NCBI GenBank assembly: GCA_019247245.1
Contig: JAFAPF010000110.1
Location: 1-8,172, forward strand
Direction of reading: 5' to 3'
Origin: Rubrobacter sp.
GTDB taxonomy: Bacteria > Actinomycetota > Rubrobacteria > Rubrobacterales > Rubrobacteraceae
DNA length: 8,172 nt
The position numbers were made by a program, and so were the translations under genes. Shown here piece by piece: positions 1 to 6,176 of this stretch. Numbering within the stretch: the stretch's first letter is position 1; every line of letters starts with the position of its first letter. Below the pieces are notes generated by a model. It was not told the DNA's origin. It made no database searches and saw only the letters and a program-made list of their open reading frames with translations.

Positions 1-99
1 ATCCACTTCATAACTGCCCCCGTGTACTTTGCCACCGAAGCTGACATCCGTCGGCTCGTCTAAGAATCGTAGGATGATTTCCCGTTCCCTTTGCTCCAT
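1..99 (-). pseudogene. Acyl-CoA thioesterase (hotdog), 5' part, probably frameshifted
   Basis: Reading the minus strand from the ATG at 99-97 gives a start like MEQREREIILRFLDEPTD followed by VSFGGKVHGG. This matches the N-terminus of acyl-CoA thioesterases of the hotdog fold, which hydrolyse acyl-CoA to free acid and CoA; the family motif is roughly EPTDVNFGGxVHGGxVMKWID. After HGG the open frame reads SYEVD, but the next frame, from about position 17, reads AVMKW, exactly what the family has there. The frame therefore seems to change within the G run at about 17-21 (net two bases missing or one extra). A purine-rich AGGA lies about 9 bases upstream of the start. The gene runs off the left edge, so whether the rest is intact cannot be seen, and a homopolymer sequencing error is a real alternative to a true pseudogene. 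The family call is fairly secure; the broken status is inferred. Confidence 0.65.
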
Positions 100-260
100 G
101 ATGGGTATCCTACCCCACGTACCTAAGCCGCGGCGCAGCAAAGGAGCTTGCGCCCAGTGATCTTTTGAGGGTTCGGGGCTCGTACGTTTAGGCTAAGGGT
201 GCATCGGCAACGTATGATTCACTGGCAGCAAGAGAGAAGCATGGAGAAGGAGCAGAGACA

Positions 261-491
261 GTGGCGATGGCTATAAAGGGCGCGGTGCTCGTCAGGGAAT
301 ATCAGGGGCCTTATACCAACCAGATCATTTACAGGCAGCGATGCGACAATTGCGGATACATCGCTCCTAATCCCCCCATTTCCGTTTCGTGTTTGCCCTA
401 TGGCAACGTAATGTATGGCTGCTACCATCGGGAGAGCTTCATCTGCTTCTTCTGCGGCAACCGCCAGGAGGTGAGGATCCAAGGAGGGTAG
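261..491 (+). CDS. Small zinc-ribbon protein of unknown function
   Basis: A 76-residue protein starting at GTG 261, chosen because a purine-rich GGAGAAGGAG (243-252) ends 8 bases before it; the in-frame ATG at 267 is the alternative. It has two CxxC knuckles, C28-x2-C31 (CDNC) and C62-x2-C65 (CFFC), 30 residues apart, with two more cysteines at 44 and 54. This is the layout of a zinc ribbon, in which four cysteines hold one structural zinc ion. No signal peptide or membrane segment is visible, so it should be cytoplasmic. Its role is not recognised: such ribbons bind nucleic acid, bind protein, or act as rubredoxin-like or scaffold modules. It is transcribed divergently from the thioesterase start at 99, with about 160 bp between them. 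That it is a real gene is supported by the good ribosome binding site and the paired cysteines. Confidence 0.6.
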   Translation: MAMAIKGAVLVREYQGPYTNQIIYRQRCDNCGYIAPNPPISVSCLPYGNVMYGCYHRESFICFFCGNRQEVRIQGG

Positions 492-732
492 GCGACACAA
501 GACATGGGCCAAGCACTGGGAAGGTACACTACATTGCTGTAGCTGAGGTCAGAGCAGGGGAAGGAGCACGTATTAGTGGGGTGGCCCCGTTGACTCTAGG
601 AGAGGGTTCCCGCGGCTAGATATTGGATGTCAGCGCAACGCCATTGCTAAGGCGTAGCGCCCGATGCGCTGCTCGGTGCGTAGCCGCGGTTAGGTGGTTA
701 GAATTATCGATATCTTGACCTACAAGTAGGAG

Positions 733-1860
733 ATGTCCGCCTTGATCCGAACCACGCCGCCGTTTCGTGCCGATCACGTTGGAAGTCTGCTGCGCCCGCC
801 CGAGCTGCTCAGGGCCCGCGAGGATTTCGCCTCCGGCTGCATATCGGCCGATGAGTTGCGTGGCGTCGAGGACGAAGCGATCCGGGAGGTCGTGACAATG
901 CAGGAGGAGGTGGGGCTCCAGTCCGCGACCGACGGAGAGTTTCGTCGCGCCTCCTGGCACATGGACTTCATTTACCAGCTCGGCGGGATCGAGAAAGCTC
1001 AGGACGACCTAAAGGTCGAGTTCCATAATGAAGAGGGTACGATCGAGTTCACATCGGCGGCGCTACGTGTGGGGAGCCAAGTCGCACTGCAGGAGCCGAT
1101 CTTTGCTGAGGACTTCCGGTTCCTCAAGGAACAGGTCACGAGCGCCACGCCGAAGCAGACCATCCCGTCGCCTAGCATGGTCCACTACCGTGGCGGCCGT
1201 GCAGCGATAAACCAGGATGTCTACCCCAACCTCGAGGGGTTCTGGGAAGATCTGGCGGATGCTTACGCCGAGGAGGTCTGGGCTTTAGGCGAGCTCGGCT
1301 GTACCTATCTGCAGTTCGACGACACCAGCCTCGCCTATCTCAACGACCCTCGCCAGCGCGAGCGTGTTGCAAACCAGCTAGGTGGGAACGCTGAGCACCA
1401 GCATGAGATCTACATCCGTACCATCAACCGCGCGCTCACGGACAAGCCAGAGGATATGACCGTCACCACTCACATGTGTCGCGGTAATTTCCGGTCCTCC
1501 TGGGCGGCCGAGGGGGGCTACGACTTCGTCGCCGAGGCTCTCTTCGGCGGGCTGGACGTCGACGGTTTCTTCCTCGAGTACGATGACGCGCGCTCGGGCG
1601 GCTTTGAGCCTTTGCGCTTCGTATCCGAAGGCAAGATAGTCGTTCTAGGCCTCGTTACGAGCAAGCGGGGTGTGCTAGAGACTAAGGATGAGCTCAAGCG
1701 GCGCATCGAGGATGCCTCGCGCTTCGTGCCGATCGAACAGCTCTGCCTATCCCCTCAGTGTGGGTTCTCCTCCACGGTTGAGGGTAATACCCTTACCCGC
1801 GAGCAGCAGTTCGATAAGCTACGCCTCATTGTGGAGACAGCCTACGAAGTTTGGGGCTGA
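733..1860 (+). CDS. Cobalamin-independent methionine synthase-like methyltransferase (short MetE/YxjG type)
   Basis: This 375-residue protein is a single (beta/alpha)8 barrel of the MetE C-terminal type, about half the length of full MetE (about 750 residues). It begins with the family signature FRADHVGSLLRP (11-22), followed by TDGEFRR (66-72). The zinc site that activates the thiol substrate is complete: H247 and C249 (THMCRGN), E282 (FLEYDD) and C343 (SPQCGF). D196/D197 (QFDD) is in the usual substrate region. Full MetE transfers a methyl group from methyltetrahydrofolate to homocysteine; stand-alone short members may use other methyl donors or thiols, so the exact reaction is open. An in-frame TAG at 727-729 rules out an earlier start. 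The AGGAG at 728-732 abuts the ATG at 733, which is poor spacing, so the TTG at 742 (9 bases from AGGAG) may be the true start. No SAM-type riboswitch was recognised upstream. The gene appears intact. Confidence 0.85.
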   Translation: MSALIRTTPPFRADHVGSLLRPPELLRAREDFASGCISADELRGVEDEAIREVVTMQEEVGLQSATDGEFRRASWHMDFIYQLGGIEKAQDDLKVEFHNEEGTIEFTSAALRVGSQVALQEPIFAEDFRFLKEQVTSATPKQTIPSPSMVHYRGGRAAINQDVYPNLEGFWEDLADAYAEEVWALGELGCTYLQFDDTSLAYLNDPRQRERVANQLGGNAEHQHEIYIRTINRALTDKPEDMTVTTHMCRGNFRSSWAAEGGYDFVAEALFGGLDVDGFFLEYDDARSGGFEPLRFVSEGKIVVLGLVTSKRGVLETKDELKRRIEDASRFVPIEQLCLSPQCGFSSTVEGNTLTREQQFDKLRLIVETAYEVWG

Positions 1861-1879
1861 CGCCACTCCTCGGGCGTCA
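1858..1879 (+). terminator. Weak hairpin at the end of the MetE-like gene
   Basis: TGACGCC (1858-1864) pairs perfectly with GGCGTCA (1873-1879) across an 8-base loop, and the stem includes the TGA stop codon. No T run follows, so a rho-independent terminator is only a possibility; it could simply protect the 3' end of the mRNA. Confidence 0.25.
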
Positions 1880-1976
1880 TCTCGCCATCGACGAATCGGT
1901 GTCCAGAGAACCATGCAAGTGCTGGGTGCCAATCTAACTGTTGGAGCGTTGTCTGCCTTCCCCCATGGGTTTTGTC

Positions 1977-2222
1977 TTAGGCCCCCAGAGAACCAAACAA
2001 CTCCTCTTTAAAGCGTTGCGGAATAACGATCTGCGACTCCACATCCTCATACAAACCCAACTCATCAGCTAGTCTCATAAGAGCAAAGACCCCCTCAGCC
2101 GCCTTCTCGATCTGTTCGGGTGGTATCTCAGGCCGCTTCTCATATTGCTCTATGCTGGTGAGGTAGATCCGCATGTGGTCGGTTATCACCTTAGTTACTC
2201 TGTCGCGGTCGATAGTTGCCAT
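1977..2222 (-). CDS. 81-residue hypothetical protein, helical and charged
   Basis: The protein reads MATIDRDRVTKVITDHMR at its start and ends in FKEELFGSLGA. It is acidic, rich in charged and aliphatic residues and predicted by eye to be mostly helical. It has no cysteine pair, signal peptide or membrane segment. The family is not recognised. The start is supported by TAGGAG on the minus strand (about 2233-2238), some 10-11 bases upstream of the ATG. It converges with the MetE-like gene, about 116 bp separating the two stop codons. Upstream of it is a short tandem TACTGTA repeat (2256-2262 and 2265-2271) followed by TAC, which places a TATACAGT-like -10 sequence on the minus strand; this may be its promoter or an operator, but no good -35 box is evident. 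Confidence 0.6.
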   Translation of the reverse strand: MATIDRDRVTKVITDHMRIYLTSIEQYEKRPEIPPEQIEKAAEGVFALMRLADELGLYEDVESQIVIPQRFKEELFGSLGA

Positions 2223-2885
2223 CTGTCACCGAGCTCCTATCTACTCTAAGGAAATTACTGTAAATACTGTATACCCGGCAGGATCGAAGAAATGATAATG
2301 CCGGGGCTTGCTCTGGCTCTTCCATTTCGATTCCCTAGAGGGACCTAAACTAAAATTTACACGTAAAGAAAAGGTACCGCAAGGAGTCACATCATCGCGC
2401 CCTGACCTAGTGCATACCCGATTGAGAGCCTGCCTAAGAGCGCGAAAGTCACCTGTAAGTGTATCCGAGACCCCGGTGAGAGACTCTCTACTTGCTGAAG
2501 ATGAGCATATTGTTACTTAGAGACAAGTGTGCTGCATTTGCAGGAAAATTGCATCCCCAGGCAACGAAGTATTACATCATATATCTACCTCACAAGGAGA
2601 GGCGCTGCTTCGAATCCAACATCGCCTACTGGAAGAACCCGCTGCGTTGCAGGGAAGGAAGTGGAACAAGAACCAGAGAAATATCAAAAGGTTGCGCCCT
2701 AGGCTCGTATGATCTGTAAGCGCCGGATTATAAGGTTCGTAGCAAGCTCCAAGTACATCACCGCCGCCAGCATCGCCGAGTCCAAGAGCCACACGTACTT
2801 ATGTTATGGTTAATCTTCACCTACTGCATCCGGGCAAGGCTCTAGGCCTAGCGGACCCATGTGCTTGCAAGGTAAAGTACGGATA

Positions 2886-2926
2886 GCCCGGCGGTAGGGA
2901 GTAATGGGGAGACTATGCCGCCGGGC
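2886..2926. repeat. Perfect 9-bp inverted repeat (GCCCGGCGG / CCGCCGGGC)
   Basis: GCCCGGCGG at 2886-2894 is repeated inverted as CCGCCGGGC at 2918-2926, with a 23-base G/A-rich spacer. It is more GC-rich than its surroundings and lies 25 bp before the DnaA-box-like pair. It could form a stable RNA or single-strand hairpin; no T run follows, so it is not a typical terminator. Confidence 0.55.
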
Positions 2927-2951
2927 ATTGCAATTGTAGTGTAGGGGGTAG

Positions 2952-2981
2952 TTTTCCACAACATATGGGGGGTTATCCACA
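2952..2981 (+). other. Two DnaA-box-like sequences in tandem
   Basis: TTATCCACA (2973-2981) is a perfect match to the classical DnaA box TTATNCACA. TTTTCCACA (2952-2960) differs at one position. Both have the same orientation and start 21 bp apart, two helical turns, so the two sites face the same side of the DNA. Only two boxes were found, there is no obvious AT-rich unwinding region, and no replication gene (dnaA, dnaN or a plasmid rep gene) is in the window, so this is not an origin call. It may be a DnaA-titration site, a relic of an origin, or chance. Confidence 0.35.
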
Positions 2982-3029
2982 GGATAAACATCGTATTTAG
3001 CGTGCAACGTAGCGGTGGGAGACATCGAA

Positions 3030-3218
3030 ATGGACGGCCCTGGCTCTAAGTGACTGCTGTGGTACGCTGAGCACTCTGATGAGAAGTTGGGGGCACTACC
3101 CGGAGCTACGTTCACGAGAATCGAACTTATCTCCTTGAACGTCGAGGAGGCGAAGTAACAGGCTCTTCGGGGTTCAGGTACTAATTGGGCTCGGTTTTTC
3201 ATCGGGCGCTATAGCTAG
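3030..3218 (+). pseudogene. Possible decayed gene fragment, family unknown
   Basis: The plus-strand frame from ATG 3030 reads MDGPGSK, stop, LLWYAEHSDEKLGALPGA and on through RIELISLNVEEAK, stop, QALRGSGTNWARFFIGRYS, ending at the TAG at 3216-3218. The composition (acidic and hydrophobic residues alternating, an amphipathic RIELISLNVEEAK segment) is more protein-like than random frames nearby, but TGA at 3051 and TAA at 3156 interrupt it. The product is not recognised. The 130-residue open frame on the opposite strand (2810-3202) has low-complexity composition and is taken as a shadow. Confidence 0.2.
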
Positions 3219-3341
3219 CTATCACGAGACGCCTAGTATTTGCTGGTACGGATTCCTCGAAGCTTTGGGCTTACGGATGTTTGTACGCTGTATTATTAGG
3301 ATAGGGCTTGACTACGCTCATACCGACGAGAAAAGCAGTGA

Positions 3342-3826
3342 ATGGCTGAGGTAACTTACGTCTCACAAGTAAGAGTGGAGTCAATCAGGGATAAGACCCG
3401 GCGAGCATACCTCCCCGTGGGGGATGATACAGTTATATTCGGAGTTCGCTATGAGGTATCTGAACATTACGGCGTTTCACATGACTAAGAGGAACCCCAC
3501 TCCACCACCCTCGATTATGTAGTTGCAGCTACGGGAGGTTGACTACTCGGTACCTTCTCAGGTGCTGGCAGTGCGTCAAGCTTCCTTCGACAAGGATAGC
3601 CTCTATGCAGACGTGGTAGGGGAGAATAGAGACAGAGAATAAGGTGCTGGTAATCAGGAGAATTACAATTACTCTTCATCTTACCGCCGACGAAGAAGAT
3701 CGCGAGACTGTAGATCGCGTGCTTGAGGTGTATGAAGATGGCTGTCCGGTAACCCGATCTATCAGAGGTAGCATAGGGATCACAAGTAGTCTAGCCTTAG
3801 TATCGGACAGTTGGCATAAGCGCTAA
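3342..3826 (+). pseudogene. OsmC-family peroxiredoxin-like protein, decayed
   Basis: Pieced together across frames, the region encodes a nearly full-length OsmC-type protein of about 160 residues. OsmC/Ohr proteins are cytoplasmic thiol peroxidases that use two cysteines to reduce organic hydroperoxides. From ATG 3342 one frame reads MAEVTYVSQVRVES, then FGVRYEVSEHYGVSHD, then a TAA stop (3486-3488), then TTLDYVVAATGG, then TGA (3540-3542) where the family has its first cysteine (GGC), then LLGTFSG. The frame then moves by +1 near 3561 to read VLAVRQASFDKDSLYADVVGE, and moves again near 3625 into the frame reading VLVIRRITITLHLTADEEDRE, with the second family cysteine intact in DGCPVTRSIRG. 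Two stops and two frameshifts make it a clear pseudogene. The 60-residue open frame from GTG 3644 is only its C-terminal third, without the first catalytic cysteine. Confidence 0.85.
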
Positions 3827-4062
3827 TGTGGGTCGGGGTCCTTCTTTAGGGCTACACCATCCTTTTTCGCAGCCGCGCCATCCCAAACACACAACTGCTA
3901 CGCCAACTAGTCATCCAGAAAGTAAATAGCTATAAGTGCGAGAAGCCAGGGTGCTAAGCACATTGCTAGGATTTGAGCCTATCTTGCTTCACGGCTGTTC
4001 CCGCCTTTATCCTCGTGAGGGTACGCGTCGTGAGTATGCGAGACATCACCCTAGAGTGCTCC

Positions 4063-4079
4063 CTTAAGAATTTCTTAAG
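4063..4079. repeat. Palindrome CTTAAGAA-T-TTCTTAAG
   Basis: A perfect 8-bp inverted repeat around a single central base. This is the size and symmetry of an operator for a dimeric repressor, but there is no intact gene next to it to be controlled. It is AT-rich and could also be chance. Confidence 0.4.
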
Positions 4080-4162
4080 AGGCTTCTAGATCGGACCTCC
4101 TTTGGATAACAAACCAAAATGGGTTTTCTTCACCTGGTTCTGTAGAGCTCACAGTACCTCAG

Positions 4163-4203
4163 TTTAGAGAAGCTATCCTGGCTTTTAGGATAGCTTCTCT
4201 AAA
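4163..4203. repeat. 17-bp perfect inverted repeat with 7-base loop
   Basis: The arm TTTAGAGAAGCTATCCT (4163-4179) is followed by GGCTTTT and the exact reverse complement (4187-4203). An uninterrupted 17-bp stem is far beyond chance. On neither strand is it followed by a real T run, only TTTAGAG or AAACG, so it does not look like an ordinary terminator. It could be a bidirectional transcript end, a protein-binding site, or the end of a small non-autonomous palindromic element; no second copy is present in the window. Confidence 0.7.
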
Positions 4204-4401
4204 CGATTCTCGGAGACGCAACGAGGTAAGCTACTTGAGTACTTGTTGCAAATTTTGGCTACTGAAAGCAACGAGGTATATCGCAGCTATGAAGCTACAA
4301 GTCTATTCATCGCTATCAACGTAGGAGACAATGTATTCTCCATGTCCGTGACAGAAGAAATGCCTAATATGGCCATGGATCCACTAGATATATGGCTCTA
4401 A
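4189..4401 (+). pseudogene. Start-less open frame, possible 3' fragment of a lost gene
   Basis: The frame is open from just after a TAG (4186-4188) to TAA 4401 and reads SETQRGKLLEYLLQILATES, then NEVYRSYEATSLFIAINVGD, ending MAMDPLDIWL. The sequence is protein-like (an amphipathic LLEYLLQIL helix, then a beta-rich FIAINVGDNVFSMSV part). No ATG or GTG occurs before residue 50; only tandem TTG codons at 4243 and 4246 could start it, without a good ribosome binding site. The 5' end falls inside the long hairpin at 4163-4203, as if the upstream part had been replaced. The product is not recognised. Confidence 0.3.
4218..4278. repeat. 11-bp direct repeat GCAACGAGGTA, two copies 50 bp apart
   Basis: GCAACGAGGTA occurs at 4218-4228 and 4268-4278. 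The copies fall in different reading frames of the remnant ORF, so a shared peptide motif does not explain them. They may be binding sites or a remnant of a local duplication. Confidence 0.4.
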
Positions 4402-4786
4402 GTTACTGGGGTATACCACTCTTTTATTGAGAGAGGATCACATAATCGATGCCGTAGCACTCCATACGAAAGTAGTAGCTAAGTAGTAAGAGGCGTGGTC
4501 CGGGGCTTTGGTTCTGGAATGCCACGAGGTCGAGTGTTCTCAAAAACGCACACGTTATTATTGTTTGTACGCCTTACCTTGGGTATCGTAGATATGTTCT
4601 CCTTCTGTGGTTCCTAGGTACATTGGATCACAACCCCACCAATTATATGCCTGACTTGTACTCCAGGAATCCCTAGTAAAGCGTCGTAGGGAAGGAGCCG
4701 CTAGCGCCAATCCAGCGTCGCGCTTACCACATAACAACGGTTAGAAAACATACCTTGCGTCTGGTACACTCCGCCTACACTTTAGT

Positions 4787-4860
<74 letters not shown>

Positions 4861-4921
4861 CTTCTCGCGCCAGGCGCTGCCCAAGCGTCACTGCGAGATA
4901 CTACAGTCTTTCTGGGGAACG

Positions 4922-4927
4922 TATACT
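4922..4927 (+). promoter_or_regulatory. -10 box TATACT upstream of thioredoxin
   Basis: TATACT is a 5/6 match to the sigma-70 -10 consensus and lies 27 bases before the thioredoxin start, giving a short leader. There is no recognisable TTGACA-like box at the proper distance, so activity or control by another factor is uncertain. The gene could also be read through from tRNA-Asp. Confidence 0.4.
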
Positions 4928-4954
4928 AAGTAGCTCCTACGAAAGGAGATTCGA

Positions 4955-5290
4955 ATGGCGGAGCCGGTAACGGTTACGGCGGAGACTTTCGAGGATGAGG
5001 TTGTAGAGTCGAAGATGCCTGTATTGGTGGATTTCTGGGCCGCGTGGTGCGGGCCATGTCGTCAGGTAGCGCCGGTGATGGACCAAATCGCCGTCGAGTA
5101 TGAGGGCTCTTTGAAGGTCGCCAAGATCAACGTGGATGCCGAAACCGAACTCGCTGGGCACTTTGGTATCTCCAGCATCCCGACCATTGCCTTCTTCGTG
5201 CCCGGGGAGCAGCCCAAGGCCATCGTAGGTGCCCTATCTAAAGAGATGATCGAATCGATTTTTGATCTCGGTCGCTTTGCGAAGCAATAA
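4955..5290 (+). CDS. trxA: Thioredoxin
   Basis: A 111-residue thioredoxin of normal length that reduces protein disulfides in the cytoplasm using electrons from thioredoxin reductase. The active site W31-C32-G33-P34-C35 is intact, with the buried D26 (LVDFWAAWCGPC), the cis-proline P76 (SSIPTI) and the terminal beta strand and helix (KAIVGALSKEMIESIF). No signal peptide is seen. The ATG start follows AGGAG (4944-4948) by 6 bases. That AGGAG can pair with CTCCT (4934-4938) across a 5-base loop, so translation may be modulated by leader folding. It is a lone gene here: no reductase gene is adjacent, and the transposable element begins 47 bp after its stop. It appears fully functional. Confidence 0.97.
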   Translation: MAEPVTVTAETFEDEVVESKMPVLVDFWAAWCGPCRQVAPVMDQIAVEYEGSLKVAKINVDAETELAGHFGISSIPTIAFFVPGEQPKAIVGALSKEMIESIFDLGRFAKQ

Positions 5291-5337
5291 CTAAACTCTT
5301 GAGGGCTGCCTTCGACGTCTACAAAAGAAAACTCGTT

Positions 5338-5353
5338 TGGCTTTGCCTATAAA
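5338..5353 (+). repeat. Left terminal inverted repeat of the element
   Basis: TGGCTTTGCCTATAAA matches the right end 16/16 when inverted. The transposase should cut at the outer T of this repeat. Confidence 0.85.
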
Positions 5354-5396
5354 TTCTCTCTTACCCACAAAGTCAGGGTTCTGCCCATAAAGTCAG
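5346..5396 (+). repeat. Left-end subterminal iterons (CCYAYAAA type)
   Basis: Three related units run in the same direction: CCTATAAATTC (5346-5356, within the inverted repeat), CCCACAAAGTCAG (5364-5376) and CCCATAAAGTCAG (5384-5396). They are spaced 18 and 20 bp apart, so they lie on nearly the same face of the helix. They are likely transposase binding sites. The last unit, with its preceding TTCTG, is repeated exactly at the right end (8126-8140). Confidence 0.65.
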
Positions 5397-5400
5397 AGCA

Positions 5401-5433
5401 AGGAAAAGGGCTGGGGCGTTGGAGCCCCAGTCC
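5401..5433 (-). terminator. Rho-independent terminator of the brnT-brnA operon
   Basis: On the minus strand, GGACTGGGGC and GCCCCAGCCC form a 10-bp stem with one G-T pair and a 6-base loop (5408-5433), followed by TTTTCCT. It lies about 20 bp after the BrnA stop codon, in the right orientation. Confidence 0.7.
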
Positions 5434-5453
5434 TTGGAGAAAAATCGTCTTGC

Positions 5454-5888
5454 TTAGTAGGACCTTATTCCGCTAAGCAGCAGCTCGTCCCGAGAGCGTT
5501 TCGGAATATAAGAAGCCTTAGTACCCCCGCCCTGTCTAATTGTGATACCAGCATTCAGTGCCATGGGGTGCACGAGAATTTGGTCTGAATGGTCTTCATA
5601 CAGACCGCTGTTAGCTCCGTAAGTAACTCCTAGCGTAACCAATATCGGTGCCATTGCGTTCGCACGTAGTCGAAGTGTGAGTGCAGCCCGAATGAACTCC
5701 GAGAGTGATTCCCCCGTCTGTGCTCTAGCCTGTTCAAGCGCGGCAAACTCTTCGGGTGGAAGTCGGAAAGAGACTACTGAGGAACGACGTGGCTTAACTT
5801 CGATGTCTTCCGCTTCTTCGCTCCACTCTTCGGAGTCGTCTCGGTGCTCCCAAATCTCCTTAACTAGGTCCTTTTCGCTTTCATTCAT
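5454..5888 (-). CDS. brnA: BrnA-like ribbon-helix-helix antitoxin with C-terminal extension
   Basis: A 144-residue protein starting at ATG 5888 (an upstream ATG at 5906 is possible). This start is chosen because its ATGA overlaps the BrnT stop codon and GGAGGAG lies just before it. Residues 1-35 are very acidic. Residues about 36-74 (SSVVSFRLPPEEFAALEQAR, then GESLSEFIRAAL) form a ribbon-helix-helix DNA-binding domain: the SVVSFRLP strand pairs in the dimer and enters the major groove. In the BrnT/BrnA family the antitoxin binds and blocks the toxin and the complex represses the operon. The last 70 residues (from RANAMAPILVTLGV) are longer than typical BrnA and not recognised. A palindrome that could be its operator lies at 6191-6208. 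The toxin-antitoxin role is inferred from gene order and fold. Confidence 0.75.
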   Translation of the reverse strand: MNESEKDLVKEIWEHRDDSEEWSEEAEDIEVKPRRSSVVSFRLPPEEFAALEQARAQTGESLSEFIRAALTLRLRANAMAPILVTLGVTYGANSGLYEDHSDQILVHPMALNAGITIRQGGGTKASYIPKRSRDELLLSGIRSY

Positions 5889-6166
5889 GTGCTCCTCCTG
5901 TACCATTTCCTATCCGTGTCTCTCGCTTTCCACCCAGTAACGGCTCGCCAGAGACCGGGGCGCAAATGCACCTCAAGTATACAAATAACCCAGATTGTCC
6001 CGCCACGGTCTGGCCCGACCATCTGGCGAGCGGCTGCCCGTCCTTTCTTGTTTCGTCGAAAACGAGGGGCTTCATCGGAAACTTGCTCTACTATTCTGTC
6101 GGTGATGCCATGCCGCACCAGCTCCGACAAATTGTCCTCGTCCCATTGCCACCCCTCAATTCGCAA
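5885..6166 (-). CDS. brnT: BrnT-like ribonuclease toxin
   Basis: A 93-residue protein with the BrnT (DUF497-like) pattern: an N-terminal WQWDEDNLSELVRHGI, a middle PRFRRNKKGRAAARQMVGP, a strand TIWVICILEV, and an end with WRAVTGWKARDTDRKWY. BrnT toxins have a RelE-like fold and cut RNA, stopping translation and growth when the antitoxin is lost. Translation starts at TTG 6166: an in-frame TAG directly upstream excludes an earlier start, and AAGGGG lies 6 bases before it. The weak start may keep toxin below antitoxin. The toxin comes first and overlaps the antitoxin by 4 bases (ATGA), the usual BrnT-BrnA order. The canonical C-terminal ISAR-like motif is replaced by TGW here, so it is a divergent member; enzymatic activity is not proven. 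Confidence 0.75.
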   Translation of the reverse strand: MRIEGWQWDEDNLSELVRHGITDRIVEQVSDEAPRFRRNKKGRAAARQMVGPDRGGTIWVICILEVHLRPGLWRAVTGWKARDTDRKWYRRST

Positions 6167-6176
6167 CTACGTCCCC

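Larger units (their letters stand above)
2223..3341. other. Gene-free stretch with structured elements
   Basis: About 1.1 kb with no convincing intact gene on either strand. Open frames here are short, lack good ribosome binding sites and show no recognisable motifs. What can be supported is listed separately: a 9-bp inverted repeat (2886-2926), two DnaA-box-like sequences (2952-2981) and a stop-interrupted coding-like frame (3030-3218). A short open frame at 2709-2813 (34 residues) has coding-like codons but no recognised product. The stretch is probably decayed coding DNA, in line with the OsmC pseudogene that follows. Confidence 0.5.
3827..4786. other. Gene-free stretch with inverted repeats and a coding remnant
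   Basis: About 960 bp between the OsmC pseudogene and tRNA-Asp. No intact gene is recognised on either strand. It holds an 8-bp palindrome (4063-4079), a 17-bp perfect hairpin (4163-4203), an open but start-less frame (4189-4401) and an 11-bp direct repeat (4218 and 4268), each listed separately. From about 4402 to 4740 nothing recognisable is seen. Just before the tRNA, TACACT-like sequences at 4765-4770 and 4776-4781 are possible -10 boxes for tRNA-Asp, with only weak -35 partners. Confidence 0.5.

Noticed and set aside
600..732. Possible SAM (S-box) or other riboswitch before the MetE-like gene
   Set aside because: Small hairpins such as GGCG-TAG-CGCC exist, but none of the conserved cores of SAM riboswitches that I know is present.
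2308..2719. Three overlapping open frames of 60-75 residues on the plus strand
   Set aside because: They overlap in different frames or end to end, lack good ribosome binding sites and show no recognisable motif.
2810..3202. 130-residue open frame on the minus strand
   Set aside because: Composition is low-complexity and rich in Pro, Ser, Arg and His, there is no clear ribosome binding site, and the opposite strand has a more protein-like frame.
3540..3590. Functional selenocysteine TGA with SECIS in the OsmC gene
   Set aside because: An upstream in-frame TAA and two frameshifts rule out a functional product, and the GGTACC/GGTGCT stem has a loop without the G expected in a bacterial SECIS.
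3644..3826. Separate 60-residue protein
   Set aside because: It is the C-terminal third of the OsmC pseudogene and has no ribosome binding site of its own.
4861..4898. Terminator of tRNA-Asp (TCTCGC/GCGAGA)
   Set aside because: The 6-bp stem has a 24-base loop, competes with GCGC-CAG-GCGC and is not directly followed by a T run.
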